A program made the translations under genes and the position numbers. A stretch of 64,000 nt of DNA from Dinghuibacter silviterrae (GTDB lineage: Bacteria; Bacteroidota; Bacteroidia; Chitinophagales; Chitinophagaceae). Position 1 is the first letter of the stretch. Every line of letters begins with the position of its first letter. Shown piece after piece: positions 16,640 through 26,148 of this stretch. The notes below the pieces were generated by a model that did not search any database, was not told the origin of the DNA, and saw only the letters and a list, made by a program, of their open reading frames with translations. The stretch covers positions 3,782,001 to 3,846,000 of the forward strand of contig NZ_SODV01000001.1 of the NCBI RefSeq assembly GCF_004366355.1, written 5' to 3'.

Positions 16640-16999
16640 TTGCGCGTTTCCCGGATCCGGATCGTCCTCGATGGTAAGGATATCTACCCGATTGGAAACG
16701 AAAAGGTCGTCATCGATGTAGACCACAATAACCCCGTCCTCGTCGTGACGGACGGGTTCCACATCTCACGCCCGCTGGAGCTGGTATACTATCACCTGAA
16801 TACGTACTATTTCCGCGTCGAATGCGGTATGGACGACGGCCAGCTCATTGCCGGCCTCGCCCTGACCATGCTCTTTTTCCTGACGGGGATGCTGACGCGG
16901 TGGTGGATTTTCGGGGTGCTGAGCTTCGGGCCGGTCTTGTACATTCTGTTTTTGTACTATATCAAAAGAAAAGACTTTCTGTCGCTGCGACCGATGTAA
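16640..16999 (+). CDS. Small membrane protein, unknown; start codon uncertain
   Basis: At least 119 residues, with a beta-rich N-terminal half (IRIVLDGKDIYPIGNEKVVIDVDHN) and two C-terminal transmembrane helices (LIAGLALTMLFFLTGML and FGVLSFGPVLYILFLYY) ending in a basic tail. The only standard start is TTG 16640. The frame is open upstream to 16526 and codes plausible sequence (for example YHIVVVKKPQ), so initiation at the ATT at 16610 or another rare codon is possible. It follows tpiA in the same direction and a GC-rich tract follows its stop. Family not recognised. Confidence 0.6.
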   Translation: MRVSRIRIVLDGKDIYPIGNEKVVIDVDHNNPVLVVTDGFHISRPLELVYYHLNTYYFRVECGMDDGQLIAGLALTMLFFLTGMLTRWWIFGVLSFGPVLYILFLYYIKRKDFLSLRPM

Positions 17000-17114
17000 G
17001 GCCCCGTTCGCCGGCGCCCCTGGCGGCGGCCGCGCAACGCTACTGCGCCGTCCGTCGCCGCGCCTGCGGCGCACTCGCTGGCAGCGCCTCCTGCGGCGCG
17101 CAGCCGCCGACGTC

Positions 17115-17708
17115 CTAGTGCATGCGGTCGCCCCGCACCTCTAGCGTCTCCATGACGGCGGCCTCGTGGGCCAGCCACTCTTTCCACCGGCGGCGCACCT
17201 TGTCCTCCGGGATATAGGTGAGCGCCAGGTCGATAAAAAGCGTATAGTGCCCCGCCTCGCTTTCCATAAAGCGCCGGTAAAACTGGCGCAGGTACTCGTC
17301 GTCCAACCCCTCGCTCAGGCGTTTGAAGCGTTCGCAGCTCCGTGCCTCGATCAGGGCGCACAACAGTAATTTGTCCAGCAATTTGTCCTCTTCGGCTCCT
17401 CCCTTGACCTCGAAGGCCATCAGGGCGTTCACGTATTCGTCTTTGCGCTGACGCCCCAACCGCAGCCCCCGGCGTTGCAGCTCTGCGAGGACCAACCGGA
17501 AGTGGCCCCACTCCTCGGTGACGATGGGCGCCACTTCGTTGACAAGCACTTCCCGGTCCGAATACCGCTGGATGAGCGAAATACAGCTCGTGGCCGCCTT
17601 TTGTTCGCAATAGGCATGATCGGTCAGGATATCTTCCAGGGTCTTGCCCGCCAGGTCCACCCAGCGGGGATCCGTCGGCAGGTGTAGGCCTAATACGCTT
17701 TTTTCCAT
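17115..17708 (-). CDS. miaE: tRNA-(ms2io6A37) hydroxylase MiaE
   Basis: A 197-residue ferritin-like non-haem di-iron monooxygenase that hydroxylates the isopentenyl group of ms2i6A37 in tRNAs. The four-helix bundle carries the expected carboxylate/His ligands in DHAYCEQKAATSC, TEEWGHFRLVL, CALIEARSCERF and ESEAGHYTLFIDLA. ATG 17708 (MEKSVLGL) is used; a TACCTTTG box (complement of 17714-17721) ends only 5 nt before it, implying a leaderless transcript. It diverges from the bioF-like gene. Confidence 0.92.
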   Translation of the reverse strand: MEKSVLGLHLPTDPRWVDLAGKTLEDILTDHAYCEQKAATSCISLIQRYSDREVLVNEVAPIVTEEWGHFRLVLAELQRRGLRLGRQRKDEYVNALMAFEVKGGAEEDKLLDKLLLCALIEARSCERFKRLSEGLDDEYLRQFYRRFMESEAGHYTLFIDLALTYIPEDKVRRRWKEWLAHEAAVMETLEVRGDRMH

Positions 17709-17713
17709 GGGGG

Positions 17714-17721
17714 CAAAGGTA
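17714..17721 (-). promoter_or_regulatory. -7 box of miaE abutting the start codon
   Basis: TACCTTTG on the minus strand, 5 nt before ATG 17708. A -33 box at the usual distance is not evident. Confidence 0.45.
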
Positions 17722-17764
17722 CCATGGGCGGCGCATATCGCCGCCACACAATATCTTTACGCCC

Positions 17765-18859
17765 ATGTTACCCCTTCCTCTTCAGAAAAAAATGGAGGCC
17801 CGCGCCGCCCAGGGCGCCCTCCGCGAGTTAAAGCTCAGCGCCCCGTCGGTGGACTTCTGTTCCAACGACTACCTGGGGATCGCCCGGGGACACCTCCTCG
17901 CCCACGACCCGGTGCTGTCGGGCGGAAGCACCGGCAGCCGCCTCCTGGCGGGGAACTACCCCTTGCTGTCCATCGTCGAGGGTGAGATCGCCGCTTTTCA
18001 CGAAGCCGAAGCGGCGCTGATGTACAATTCAGGGTATGACGCCAACGTGGGACTTCTCTCCAGCATCCTTCAAAAGGAGGACACCATATTATACGATAGC
18101 CTCTCGCACGCGTCTATCCGGGATGGGATCCGCCTGAGCTTTGCGCGCGCGTATTCCTTCCAGCATAATGATATGGCGGACCTGGAGCGGCTGTTGCAGA
18201 AGGTGACCGGCGCGGACGGCCCCCGCGGCGCCGTGTACGTCGTCACGGAGACCCTCTTCTCGATGGACGGCGACTGCTGCCCCCTCGACGAACTGGATGC
18301 GCTTTGCCGGCGCTACGACGCCTGGCTGATCGTGGACGAGGCCCACGCCACCGGGGTGATCGGGGAAAGGGGCGAAGGGCTGGTGCAAAAAAAGCACCGC
18401 TGTTTCGCGCGGGTCCACACCTTTGGCAAGGCGCTGGGTTGCCATGGGGCCGTTGTCCTGGGGAGCGCCGACCTGAAACAATACCTGGTCAATTTCTCGC
18501 GTTCGCTGATCTATACCACGGCCCTGCCGCCGGTGGCCGCGGACCTCGTCCGTAAGTCGTATGGGGTGTTTCCCGGAATGACGGCCGAACGGGCACACCT
18601 CCACGCGCTGGCCGCCCACTTCCAGGCAATGGATCTGCCCTATGCCCGTCTGAAAAGCGCGACGCCCATACAGGCGGTGATCGTACCGGGGAACGACGAG
18701 GTCCGGCGGGTGGCGGCAGCTTTACAAACGTCCGGGCTGGACGTCCGGCCCATCCAGTATCCCACGGTGCCCCAGGGAACGGAGCGGCTGAGGATCGTGT
18801 TGCATGCTTATAATAGCGTGGAAGAGGTGGAATTGCTGGGACGCCTTCTCAAAAATTAA
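17765..18859 (+). CDS. bioF: 8-amino-7-oxononanoate synthase-like PLP enzyme
   Basis: A 364-residue class II aminotransferase-fold alpha-oxoamine synthase. It shows the N-terminal VDFCSNDYLGIARG, GSTGSRLLAGNY, the PLP-ring contact HAS (SLSHASIRDG), Asp in IVDEAHATGVIG and the Schiff-base lysine in HTFGKALGCHGAV. This is the BioF pattern (pimeloyl-thioester plus alanine to KAPA in biotin synthesis), though glycine C-acetyltransferase and serine palmitoyltransferase share the fold; no other bio gene is in the window. ATG 17765 lies 5 nt after TATCTTTA (17752-17759). The next gene begins 28 nt after its stop. Confidence 0.8.
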   Translation: MLPLPLQKKMEARAAQGALRELKLSAPSVDFCSNDYLGIARGHLLAHDPVLSGGSTGSRLLAGNYPLLSIVEGEIAAFHEAEAALMYNSGYDANVGLLSSILQKEDTILYDSLSHASIRDGIRLSFARAYSFQHNDMADLERLLQKVTGADGPRGAVYVVTETLFSMDGDCCPLDELDALCRRYDAWLIVDEAHATGVIGERGEGLVQKKHRCFARVHTFGKALGCHGAVVLGSADLKQYLVNFSRSLIYTTALPPVAADLVRKSYGVFPGMTAERAHLHALAAHFQAMDLPYARLKSATPIQAVIVPGNDEVRRVAAALQTSGLDVRPIQYPTVPQGTERLRIVLHAYNSVEEVELLGRLLKN

Positions 18860-18887
18860 GTATCTTCCGCTCTCCATTTACCTCTCT

Positions 18888-21353
18888 ATGCGTCTATGGC
18901 CTTTTATCACCAGCACCTTGGCTACGGGGCTCCTGGTCGTTGTACTCGATACCTCCTTTAAATCGCTGCCGGCGCTGGGGCCGTTTTTCGATCCACAGAT
19001 CGGATTCTGGCAAAACGCAGAGGCCGCGGGTACGGACTATGCGATGGACCTGCACTTCCAGGAGTTGTCGGCGCCGGTGAAGGTATACCTGGACGACAAG
19101 CTGATCCCCCATATTTTTGCCCAAAGTGAAAAGGATGCTTTTTTTGCCGAGGGTTATCTTCACGCGCGTTTCCGGCTTTGGCAAATGGATTTCCAGACGC
19201 GTTTTGCCGCGGGACGTTTGTCGGAGATATTGGGGCGTTATACGGGCACCGTTGACCTGCTCAACAGGGTGGACCGGAACTTCAGGCGGCTGGGAATGGT
19301 CTATGGGGCGGAACAGGCATTGAAAGGGATGGAAGCCGATCCGGTGACCAAGGCGGCCTGTGACGCGTATACCGAAGGGGTGAATGCCTATATGTCTACG
19401 CTTACCGCAAGCACCCTTCCCCTCGAATATAAATTGCTCGGTTTTCAACCGGAACCGTGGACAAACCTCAAAACGGCTTTGTTGCTCAAGTTGATGTCGC
19501 TGGACCTGGCGGGTGCGGAGAACGACTTCCCGCTGACCAACGCCCGGAGCCTGTTTAGCGCGGCGGATTTCGCGCTGTTGTATCCCACCACCCAGGATTC
19601 CATAGACCCCATTATCCCGGTGGGCACGCCCTTGTACCTGCACAAGGATACGCCGGGGATCCGCCTGCACCTGCCGGCCCACGTGGATACCGCGTATATG
19701 ATGACCAAGGGGGGACCGCTGCCCTATGACTTCTGGAAAGCGGACCGGGACGACGGTTCGAACAATTGGGCCGTGGCAGGTTCCCGGACGGCGAGCGGGG
19801 CGCCCATCCTTTGTAACGACCCCCACCTGGGGCTGAACCTGCCGTCGCTTTGGTACGAGCTGCAGATCCATACACCGGATATGAATGTCTACGGGGTATC
19901 CTTTCCTGGCTCGCCGGCGGTGATCATCGGGTTTAACGACTCCTGCGCCTTTGGCTTTACCAACGCCATGCGGGACGTCCGCGACTATTACGAAGTACAA
20001 TTCAGGGATTATTCGCGCAAGGAATATTTATACAACGGCCAGTGGCTGCCCACCACCTTCCGGGTCGAGGACATCAAGGTGAAAGGCGCGCCTGACTTTA
20101 TGGATACGGTGGCGTATACCGTCTGGGGGCCTGTCATGTACGACCCTTCATACCCGGACCCGCTCAACACGGGCCGGTATTATGCCTGCCGATGGACCGC
20201 ACAGGATTCGAGCAACGAGCTCCTGGCCTTCCGCGACCTGGACCATGCGCATAACTATAACGACTACCTGGCGGCGATCCAAAACATCCACACGCCGGGG
20301 CAAAACTGTTTATTCGCCAGCACCGACGGGGACATTGCCATTTGGGACCAGGGGTCGTTCCCGGCCAAATGGTTCCGGCAGGGAGACTTTGTGATGCCGG
20401 GTACGGATTCTACCTACGCCTGGCAGGGGACCATTCCCCAGGTGGAGAACCCGCACATGGTCAACCCCGCCAGGGGCTATGTCTCCAGCGCCAACCAGAT
20501 ACCCGTCGACGTCAAATCTTATCCCTACTACCTGGGAGGAAACTATCCGCCCTATCGCGGGATCGCGATCAACCGGGAGCTGGATACCATGTCCCAGGCG
20601 ACGCCGTCCGAAATGATGAACCTCCAGACCGACAACTATGATGTGTTTGCAGAAATGGCGCGGCCCCTTTTCCTGAAATACATCGATACCACGGCCATGG
20701 ATCCCGGGGAGCTGGACTATTATCACGCCGTCAGGGATTGGAACCTGCGCAACGACGCCAGGGAAACGGCGCCCAGCATTTTCCACACCTGGTGGGACAC
20801 CCTCAAAGAGGCGGTCTATGGTGACGAACTCGCCCAAACGACCCTGCCGTTGCTGATGCCTTATGATGAGACATTGGTGGAGGCCTTGCTCAAAGATTCC
20901 ACCTATAAATTTGTGGACGACATCCGCACCCCTCAGACGGAAACGCTCCGGCAGATCGCCACCCTGGCTTGGAAAAAGGCCTATCCCGTGATGCTCCAGG
21001 CGGGCACGTCCAGTACCCTGAACTGGGCGGTGTTTAAGGATACCCATGTCGAACACCTGCTCCGCCTGGACGCCTTGAGCGACCTGCACCTGCCCATCGG
21101 CGGGGGGACCTACAGTATCAACGCCGCCAGACCGGACCACGGTCCCAGCTGGCGGATGGTGGTCGAACTGAGCAACCCCATCAAGGCCTATGGCGTTTAC
21201 CCCGGTGGGCAAAGCGGGAACCCGGGGAGCATCTTTTATGACAACATGGTGATGCCCTGGGCAAAAGGCCAATACGATACCCTTTGGGTGATGAAGCCGG
21301 ATCAACAGGCCGATCCCCGCATCCGCTGGACGCTTAATTTTTCAAAACCCTGA
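18888..21353 (+). CDS. Penicillin-acylase family Ntn hydrolase
   Basis: An 821-residue exported protein of the penicillin acylase (S45) family, which cleaves amide bonds of acylated compounds such as beta-lactams or acyl-homoserine lactones. ATG 18888 gives an N-terminal hydrophobic anchor (LWPFITSTLATGLLVVVLD). The alpha-chain region has YGVPHI-like KVYLDDKLIPHIFAQSE and GYLHARFRLWQMDFQTR. The autocatalytic junction is DDGSNNWAVAGSRTASG, where Ser would become the N-terminal nucleophile of the beta chain, followed by ILCNDPHLGLNLPSLWYE. Substrate unknown. It lies 2 nt before a small membrane protein gene. Confidence 0.92.
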   Translation: MRLWPFITSTLATGLLVVVLDTSFKSLPALGPFFDPQIGFWQNAEAAGTDYAMDLHFQELSAPVKVYLDDKLIPHIFAQSEKDAFFAEGYLHARFRLWQMDFQTRFAAGRLSEILGRYTGTVDLLNRVDRNFRRLGMVYGAEQALKGMEADPVTKAACDAYTEGVNAYMSTLTASTLPLEYKLLGFQPEPWTNLKTALLLKLMSLDLAGAENDFPLTNARSLFSAADFALLYPTTQDSIDPIIPVGTPLYLHKDTPGIRLHLPAHVDTAYMMTKGGPLPYDFWKADRDDGSNNWAVAGSRTASGAPILCNDPHLGLNLPSLWYELQIHTPDMNVYGVSFPGSPAVIIGFNDSCAFGFTNAMRDVRDYYEVQFRDYSRKEYLYNGQWLPTTFRVEDIKVKGAPDFMDTVAYTVWGPVMYDPSYPDPLNTGRYYACRWTAQDSSNELLAFRDLDHAHNYNDYLAAIQNIHTPGQNCLFASTDGDIAIWDQGSFPAKWFRQGDFVMPGTDSTYAWQGTIPQVENPHMVNPARGYVSSANQIPVDVKSYPYYLGGNYPPYRGIAINRELDTMSQATPSEMMNLQTDNYDVFAEMARPLFLKYIDTTAMDPGELDYYHAVRDWNLRNDARETAPSIFHTWWDTLKEAVYGDELAQTTLPLLMPYDETLVEALLKDSTYKFVDDIRTPQTETLRQIATLAWKKAYPVMLQAGTSSTLNWAVFKDTHVEHLLRLDALSDLHLPIGGGTYSINAARPDHGPSWRMVVELSNPIKAYGVYPGGQSGNPGSIFYDNMVMPWAKGQYDTLWVMKPDQQADPRIRWTLNFSKP

Positions 21354-21355
21354 CG

Positions 21356-21709
21356 ATGAAGTTCCTGATCTCCTTTATACTGATCCTCCTCCTCAGCCTT
21401 GGCGCACAGATCTACCTCCCTTTCTGGTCGGTCGCCATTGTTGCCTTCGTCGTCAGCGCCCTGATTCCGCAAACGCCCTGGAAGGCCCTCCTGTGCGGCT
21501 TTGCCGCGGTCTTTGTGTTGTGGGCGGGGTTGGCGCTGTACCTGGACGAGGCTAATGACCACCTGCTGGCCAACCGCATCAGCCTGCTGGTGTTAAAGAT
21601 GTCGTCCCCGCTGCTCCTGATCGCGGTGACGGGGTTTGTCGGGGGGCTCGTGGGGGCCATGGGGGCGCTCAGCGGGAGCTTTTTGCACCGCCAGCGCACG
21701 GCAGCATAG
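21356..21709 (+). CDS. Small hydrophobic membrane protein, unknown
   Basis: A 117-residue protein with four hydrophobic segments (residues about 3-20, 24-42, 48-65 and 82-107) and almost no loops. It starts 2 nt after the penicillin-acylase gene stop and so is in the same operon. No family recognised; a role with the upstream hydrolase is only suggested by position. Confidence 0.75.
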   Translation: MKFLISFILILLLSLGAQIYLPFWSVAIVAFVVSALIPQTPWKALLCGFAAVFVLWAGLALYLDEANDHLLANRISLLVLKMSSPLLLIAVTGFVGGLVGAMGALSGSFLHRQRTAA

Positions 21710-21757
21710 GCCTGTGGCTCCGGCGCGGCCCCGCACGCAGCGGCTCCACGCCGCGCC

Positions 21758-22324
21758 CTAGTCCGAAACGATCATGTAATTCCGTGGATAATGCAACGTC
21801 ACCGTTTTCCCCTCGCGCAACAGCAGCATGAGATTCTGCCCATTGAGGGGCTCCTTTCCCTTGAGGGTATTGTCTTCGAAATACCCCGGATCCGTGACGA
21901 TCAATCGCCCGTGTTTCCCGTCGAAGCGCAGCACAAAATTACGTAGGAATCCATACCCCAGTACCCCGCTGCAGGGATGACCTGGTTCCAGGTCTTTTTG
22001 CGTCACCCAGGTGATCCGCTGCCGGGCAATCTTTAATGTCTTTAGCCAAAGCACAACGGTGTCGGTCAACGGAAAATTGGTGGACTCCGCGACGGCGCGG
22101 TCGACTTGTACACCCGTGGTGCGGGCTCCGGGGTCGAGCAGGAAATCAAGGTCACCCGAATCGTTGACCCTTGCCTTGATAAATATGCGGTGGTCGGACG
22201 TATAAAAGGGCAGGATCACCATGTGCTGTCCGTGGGCAAAGGTGAGACCGGCCTTGGTTTGAGCCGTAATCGGTACGGTAGGGAGCAGGCCGATGGCCAT
22301 GCTCATAAGGATGCTGGATCGCAT
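21758..22324 (-). CDS. Retropepsin-like aspartyl protease-like exported protein
   Basis: A 188-residue protein with a signal peptide (ILMSMAIGLLPTVPITAQ). The layout is that of single-domain retropepsin-like proteases: a first strand (FIKARVNDSGDLDFLLDPGARTTGV) where the D-T/S-G-A active site is expected, and a C-terminal GVLGYGFLRNFVLRFD, matching the G-x-L-G-x-x-x-L-x-x-F pattern. The catalytic triplet reads D-P-G rather than D-T-G or D-S-G, which may make it inactive. It converges on the membrane protein gene across a short GC-rich spacer. Confidence 0.7.
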   Translation of the reverse strand: MRSSILMSMAIGLLPTVPITAQTKAGLTFAHGQHMVILPFYTSDHRIFIKARVNDSGDLDFLLDPGARTTGVQVDRAVAESTNFPLTDTVVLWLKTLKIARQRITWVTQKDLEPGHPCSGVLGYGFLRNFVLRFDGKHGRLIVTDPGYFEDNTLKGKEPLNGQNLMLLLREGKTVTLHYPRNYMIVSD

Positions 22325-22391
22325 GAGAAAATATACAAATAAAAGAATTACGTTGGGTGGATTTTAACAAATCGCAACTTACATTAGGGTT

Positions 22392-24854
22392 ATGAGAATG
22401 TTGTTAGCCATCTGCTCCCTGTTTATCCTGCCCTTAGCTCTTCACGCCCAGATACTTTCGGGAACTGTCCGGGATTCCAGCGGCGCCGTTTTACCCTTTT
22501 CTACCTTGCTGATCAAAGGCACCACCCGGGGCGTGACCGCCAATGCCGAAGGACAGTATACCCTGCACCTTTCACCGGGGGCCTATACCGTTGTCTGTGA
22601 ACACGTGGGTTATGCAAAGTCCGAAAAAAAAATTGACCTGTCTGCCGATCGTGTACTCGACTTTCAACTGACAACCCAACGGTTGAGCCTAAGCGAACTG
22701 ATCATCAAAAGTACAGATGAAGACCCTGCCTATGGCATCATTCGTCATACGATTGCGCTGAGGACCATTCACCTCAAAGAGCTGGAATCGTTCCAGTGCA
22801 TGGTCTATTCCAAAGGTAAGGCGGGTTTGTATGAGACCCCCAAAAGGTTTATGGGTAAGAAAATTCCTACAGACACCAACTACATCGGCAAAAATACCAC
22901 GCTCTATATGTCGGAGGTGTACGCGCGTTATGCGGAATCTCCCCCCGACAAACAACGAGTGGAAGTCCTTTCTACAAAGGTCAGCGGACAAAGCAACGGG
23001 TACGGCGCGACCATTCCCTATATCGTGTCCTTTTACCAGAACATCATCGACCTGGGGAATTTGAATCCCCGGGGATTTGTCAGCCCCATTGCCGCGGGGG
23101 CGCTGCACTATTATAAGTACAAGCTCGTCGGTACCTATTTCGAAGACGGGCGGATGATCGACCAGATCAAGGTCACGCCGCGCCGGGCTTACGAACCCTG
23201 TTTTACGGGCACCATCAACATCGTGGACGGTTTGTGGCGGATCCATTCCACGGACCTGGTACTGCTGAAGACCGCCCAGCTCCAGTTGCTCGATACTTTT
23301 CACATGCAGCAATTGTATGCGCCGCTGGACAACGGCCTGGCAGGAGACACGGGCGCCTGGGTGATGCGCAGCCAGGTCGGCCAGTTTGCCTTTAACCTTT
23401 TTGGTTTTGCGGGGGGCGGCAGCGTCGCCAATATCTATTCCGATTTCGAGCTTCATCCAGGGCTGCCAAAAGATTATTTCGGAAACGCCACCCTCCAGTA
23501 CGATAAAGGCTCCAACAAAAAGACGGCGGATTACTGGGACAGCATCCGGCCGGTCCCCCTGACAGCAGCGGAAGCCTGGGACTATCATAAGAAAGACAGC
23601 CTCGAAAAGATCCAGTCGACGCCCCGGTACATGGACTCGGTCGACAAGGCCAACAACAAGATCACACCCCTGGGTTTATTCCTGACGGGGATCAACATCT
23701 CGCACCAGCGGTCCAAGGTGACCATGAGCGTGCCGCCCCTGACGACCGCCTTTGGGTTTAATACGGTGGAAGGCTGGTACGGCCACCTCAACCTCGGCTA
23801 TGAAAAACGCTTTGGGGACCACCAGGCCCTGGAGCTTCACCCCGACATCCGCTACGGCTTTGCCAACCGTACCTGGGGCGGGAGCCTGGAAGCACGATAC
23901 CGGTTTAACGTAAAGTATGCGTCCGAACTAACGGTGGCGGGTGGCCGTACCACTTTCCAATACGACAACGCGGACCCGATCACGCCCCAGTTGAACACCG
24001 CCTATACCTTGTTCGACGTGGCCAATTATATGAAGATCTACGAAGCGTCTTTCGGCCGGTTGCAGTATGCAAAAGACCTGGGCAAAACAGGGCTCAACCT
24101 GGTCTTGGGCGGTGAGTTCCAGGACCGGAGCCCGCTGACCAACACCGACACGTCGACCTACTGGGTCAAGGGGTCGGGCAAACCCGGGTTTACCCCCAAC
24201 TATCCCGCGTCTGCAGGCCCCATAGCGCCGAACAAGGCCCTGTCGTTCACGGCGACCCTCAACTGGCACCCGGGGATGAAGTACATCGAATATCCCGAAT
24301 CCCTCGTCCCCCTCGGATCCAAATATCCCATCTTCACCCTGAGCTATACAAAGGGCGTGTCCGGCCCCCTGGGTAGCACCGCCGACTACGACAAATGGCG
24401 GTTGTCCATCCACGACAACATCAACTTCCGGATCGGCGGACTTTTCAAGTACAACCTCGCCATCGGCGGATTTTTAAACGACAGAAACGTCGCCTTCCAG
24501 GACGACGACCACTTCCAGGGCAACCTCACGCTGGCCGCCTCGCCCTACATGAATAACTTTCAGTTGCTGCCGTATTATGCCTACAGCAATACCGACCGTT
24601 TCTATGCCGAGGGGCACGTCGAGCACCACTTTGCCGGGTTGCTGACCAACAAGATCCCGCTTTTCCGCCAGCTCGACTGGTACCTCGTCGGGGGGGTGAA
24701 CTACCTCTATCTTTCTGACGGGCGAATCTATACTGAGGTCTCCGCCGGGCTCGAAAATATCCTCAACATCTTGCGGGTCGATTACCTATGGGGCTTGCCC
24801 AACAATGGGCCGCAGCTCACGGGGCTCCGGATCGGGGTGAAGATCGGGCCGTAA
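22392..24854 (+). CDS. DUF5686-type outer-membrane protein with carboxypeptidase-like domain
   Basis: An 820-residue protein: signal peptide (MLLAICSLFILPLALHAQ), a carboxypeptidase-regulatory-like domain at residues about 20-105 (LSGTVRDSSGAVLPFSTLLI, GVTANAEGQYTLHLSPGAY), then the large DUF5686 region with DEDPAYGIIRHTIALR, TINIVDGLWRIHSTDL, and a barrel-like C-terminus ending LTGLRIGVKIGP. Members are common outer-membrane proteins of Bacteroidota whose function is not established. ATG 22392 is preceded by a TACATTAG box (22380-22387). Monocistronic and divergent from the protease-like gene. Confidence 0.88.
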   Translation: MRMLLAICSLFILPLALHAQILSGTVRDSSGAVLPFSTLLIKGTTRGVTANAEGQYTLHLSPGAYTVVCEHVGYAKSEKKIDLSADRVLDFQLTTQRLSLSELIIKSTDEDPAYGIIRHTIALRTIHLKELESFQCMVYSKGKAGLYETPKRFMGKKIPTDTNYIGKNTTLYMSEVYARYAESPPDKQRVEVLSTKVSGQSNGYGATIPYIVSFYQNIIDLGNLNPRGFVSPIAAGALHYYKYKLVGTYFEDGRMIDQIKVTPRRAYEPCFTGTINIVDGLWRIHSTDLVLLKTAQLQLLDTFHMQQLYAPLDNGLAGDTGAWVMRSQVGQFAFNLFGFAGGGSVANIYSDFELHPGLPKDYFGNATLQYDKGSNKKTADYWDSIRPVPLTAAEAWDYHKKDSLEKIQSTPRYMDSVDKANNKITPLGLFLTGINISHQRSKVTMSVPPLTTAFGFNTVEGWYGHLNLGYEKRFGDHQALELHPDIRYGFANRTWGGSLEARYRFNVKYASELTVAGGRTTFQYDNADPITPQLNTAYTLFDVANYMKIYEASFGRLQYAKDLGKTGLNLVLGGEFQDRSPLTNTDTSTYWVKGSGKPGFTPNYPASAGPIAPNKALSFTATLNWHPGMKYIEYPESLVPLGSKYPIFTLSYTKGVSGPLGSTADYDKWRLSIHDNINFRIGGLFKYNLAIGGFLNDRNVAFQDDDHFQGNLTLAASPYMNNFQLLPYYAYSNTDRFYAEGHVEHHFAGLLTNKIPLFRQLDWYLVGGVNYLYLSDGRIYTEVSAGLENILNILRVDYLWGLPNNGPQLTGLRIGVKIGP

Positions 24855-24958
24855 GTTGGGCATTGCGTCGGGCCCTGCGGACGGGACTCGCGTCGGGCAG
24901 GCACCCGGGCCGCGCGCGGGCGAGCCCGCGGCAAGCGCCGCCGCAAGCGGTTTTTTCG

Positions 24959-24966
24959 TAATTTTG
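24959..24966 (+). promoter_or_regulatory. -7 box of trhO abutting the start codon
   Basis: TAATTTTG ends 5 nt before ATG 24972, predicting a leaderless or nearly leaderless mRNA. It follows a GC-rich gene-free tract (about 24855-24950). No clear -33 TTTG. Confidence 0.45.
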
Positions 24967-24971
24967 CGCCC

Positions 24972-25976
24972 ATGGCGCTCCTCCACAACAGGGTTTCGAA
25001 GGCGGAAATGAAGGACAAGTTGTTTGCGGAAACGGAACCGCGGACCACGTTCTCATTTTATCGCTACCTGGACATCGCCGAACCGGTCGCTTTCCGGGAC
25101 GAACTGTATATGGGGTTGGAAAAGCTGCGTGTATTTGGCCGTATCTATGTAGCCGCCGAAGGGATCAATGGCCAGGCGAGCGTACCCGCCTCCCGCCTGG
25201 AGGAATGCCGGGCTTTTTTATACGCCATCCCGGGGCTGGAGGATCTTCGGCTAAACGTGGCCGTTGAAGACGACGGCAAGTCCTTTTGGGTCCTGAAAAT
25301 CAAGGTCAGGGATAAAATCGTCGCCGACGGCATCGAGGACCCCACCTTTTCGGTCAACCGTAAAGGGCACTATGTCAATGCCAAAGAATTTAACCGCCTG
25401 ACGGCGGACCCTAACACCATCGTGGTGGACATGCGCAATCACTACGAATACGAAGTGGGGCATTTCGAGGGCGCCATAGAGGTGCCTTCCGATACTTTCC
25501 GGGAGCAGCTACCCATGGCCGTGGACCTGCTCAAAGGCCAGGAGGACAAGAACATCATCATGTACTGCACCGGTGGTATCCGTTGCGAAAAAGCCAGCGC
25601 CTGGATGCTCCACAATGGATTCCAAAACGTCTTCCACCTGGAAGGGGGGATCATCGAATACGCCAACAAAGCAAAGGAATGGGGCCTCGACAACCGTTTC
25701 CGGGGCAAAAACTTTGTTTTTGACAACCGGATGGGGGAGCGCATCGGTGGGGAAGTCATTGCCCATTGTCATCAATGCGGGGAACCCTGCGACACCCACG
25801 TCAACTGCGCCAACGACGGCTGTCACCTTCTTTTTATCCAGTGCCGGAGTTGCGCCGAAAAGTACAAAGGCTGTTGTAGCGAGACCTGCCGGGACGGCGC
25901 CTCCCTGGATACGGCCGCGCGCATGGAGAAGCCCTTGCATTTCAACAAGTCGAGGCATCGAAGCCTTGGGACGTAA
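24972..25976 (+). CDS. trhO: tRNA uridine(34) hydroxylase TrhO (rhodanese-like)
   Basis: A 334-residue enzyme of the YceA/TrhO family that hydroxylates U34 of certain tRNAs, the first step to 5-methoxy- or carboxymethoxyuridine. Residues about 15-110 form the ferredoxin-like N-domain ([13 protein letters not shown]), residues about 130-235 the rhodanese domain with the active cysteine in [15 protein letters not shown], and the C-terminus is cysteine-rich ([30 protein letters not shown]), probably metal-binding. Family length and order are normal. Confidence 0.95.
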   Translation: MALLHNRVSKAEMKDKLFAETEPRTTFSFYRYLDIAEPVAFRDELYMGLEKLRVFGRIYVAAEGINGQASVPASRLEECRAFLYAIPGLEDLRLNVAVEDDGKSFWVLKIKVRDKIVADGIEDPTFSVNRKGHYVNAKEFNRLTADPNTIVVDMRNHYEYEVGHFEGAIEVPSDTFREQLPMAVDLLKGQEDKNIIMYCTGGIRCEKASAWMLHNGFQNVFHLEGGIIEYANKAKEWGLDNRFRGKNFVFDNRMGERIGGEVIAHCHQCGEPCDTHVNCANDGCHLLFIQCRSCAEKYKGCCSETCRDGASLDTAARMEKPLHFNKSRHRSLGT

Positions 25977-26101
25977 GTCTGGCACGAAAATTTCAGCAAA
26001 TTAAACGGTAGACTGTAGTACGCAGTCAAAACTGTAGCATTTAACCTCCTAACAGATGAGGGCCGCAGGTGCGGACCCTGCCTTGGGGAACATCAGTTTG
26101 A

Positions 26102-26133
26102 TCACCCTCGTCAAGTGACGGGGGTGTTTTTTT
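26102..26133 (+). terminator. Terminator downstream of trhO
   Basis: CACCCTCGTC (26103-26112) pairs with GACGGGGGTG (26117-26126) with one G-T pair, AAGT loop, then seven T. A second, internal hairpin (CCGCA/TGCGG inside AGGG/CCCT, about 26056-26080) precedes it in the 125-nt spacer. Confidence 0.8.
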
Positions 26134-26148
26134 GCTATCTTGCGCCCC

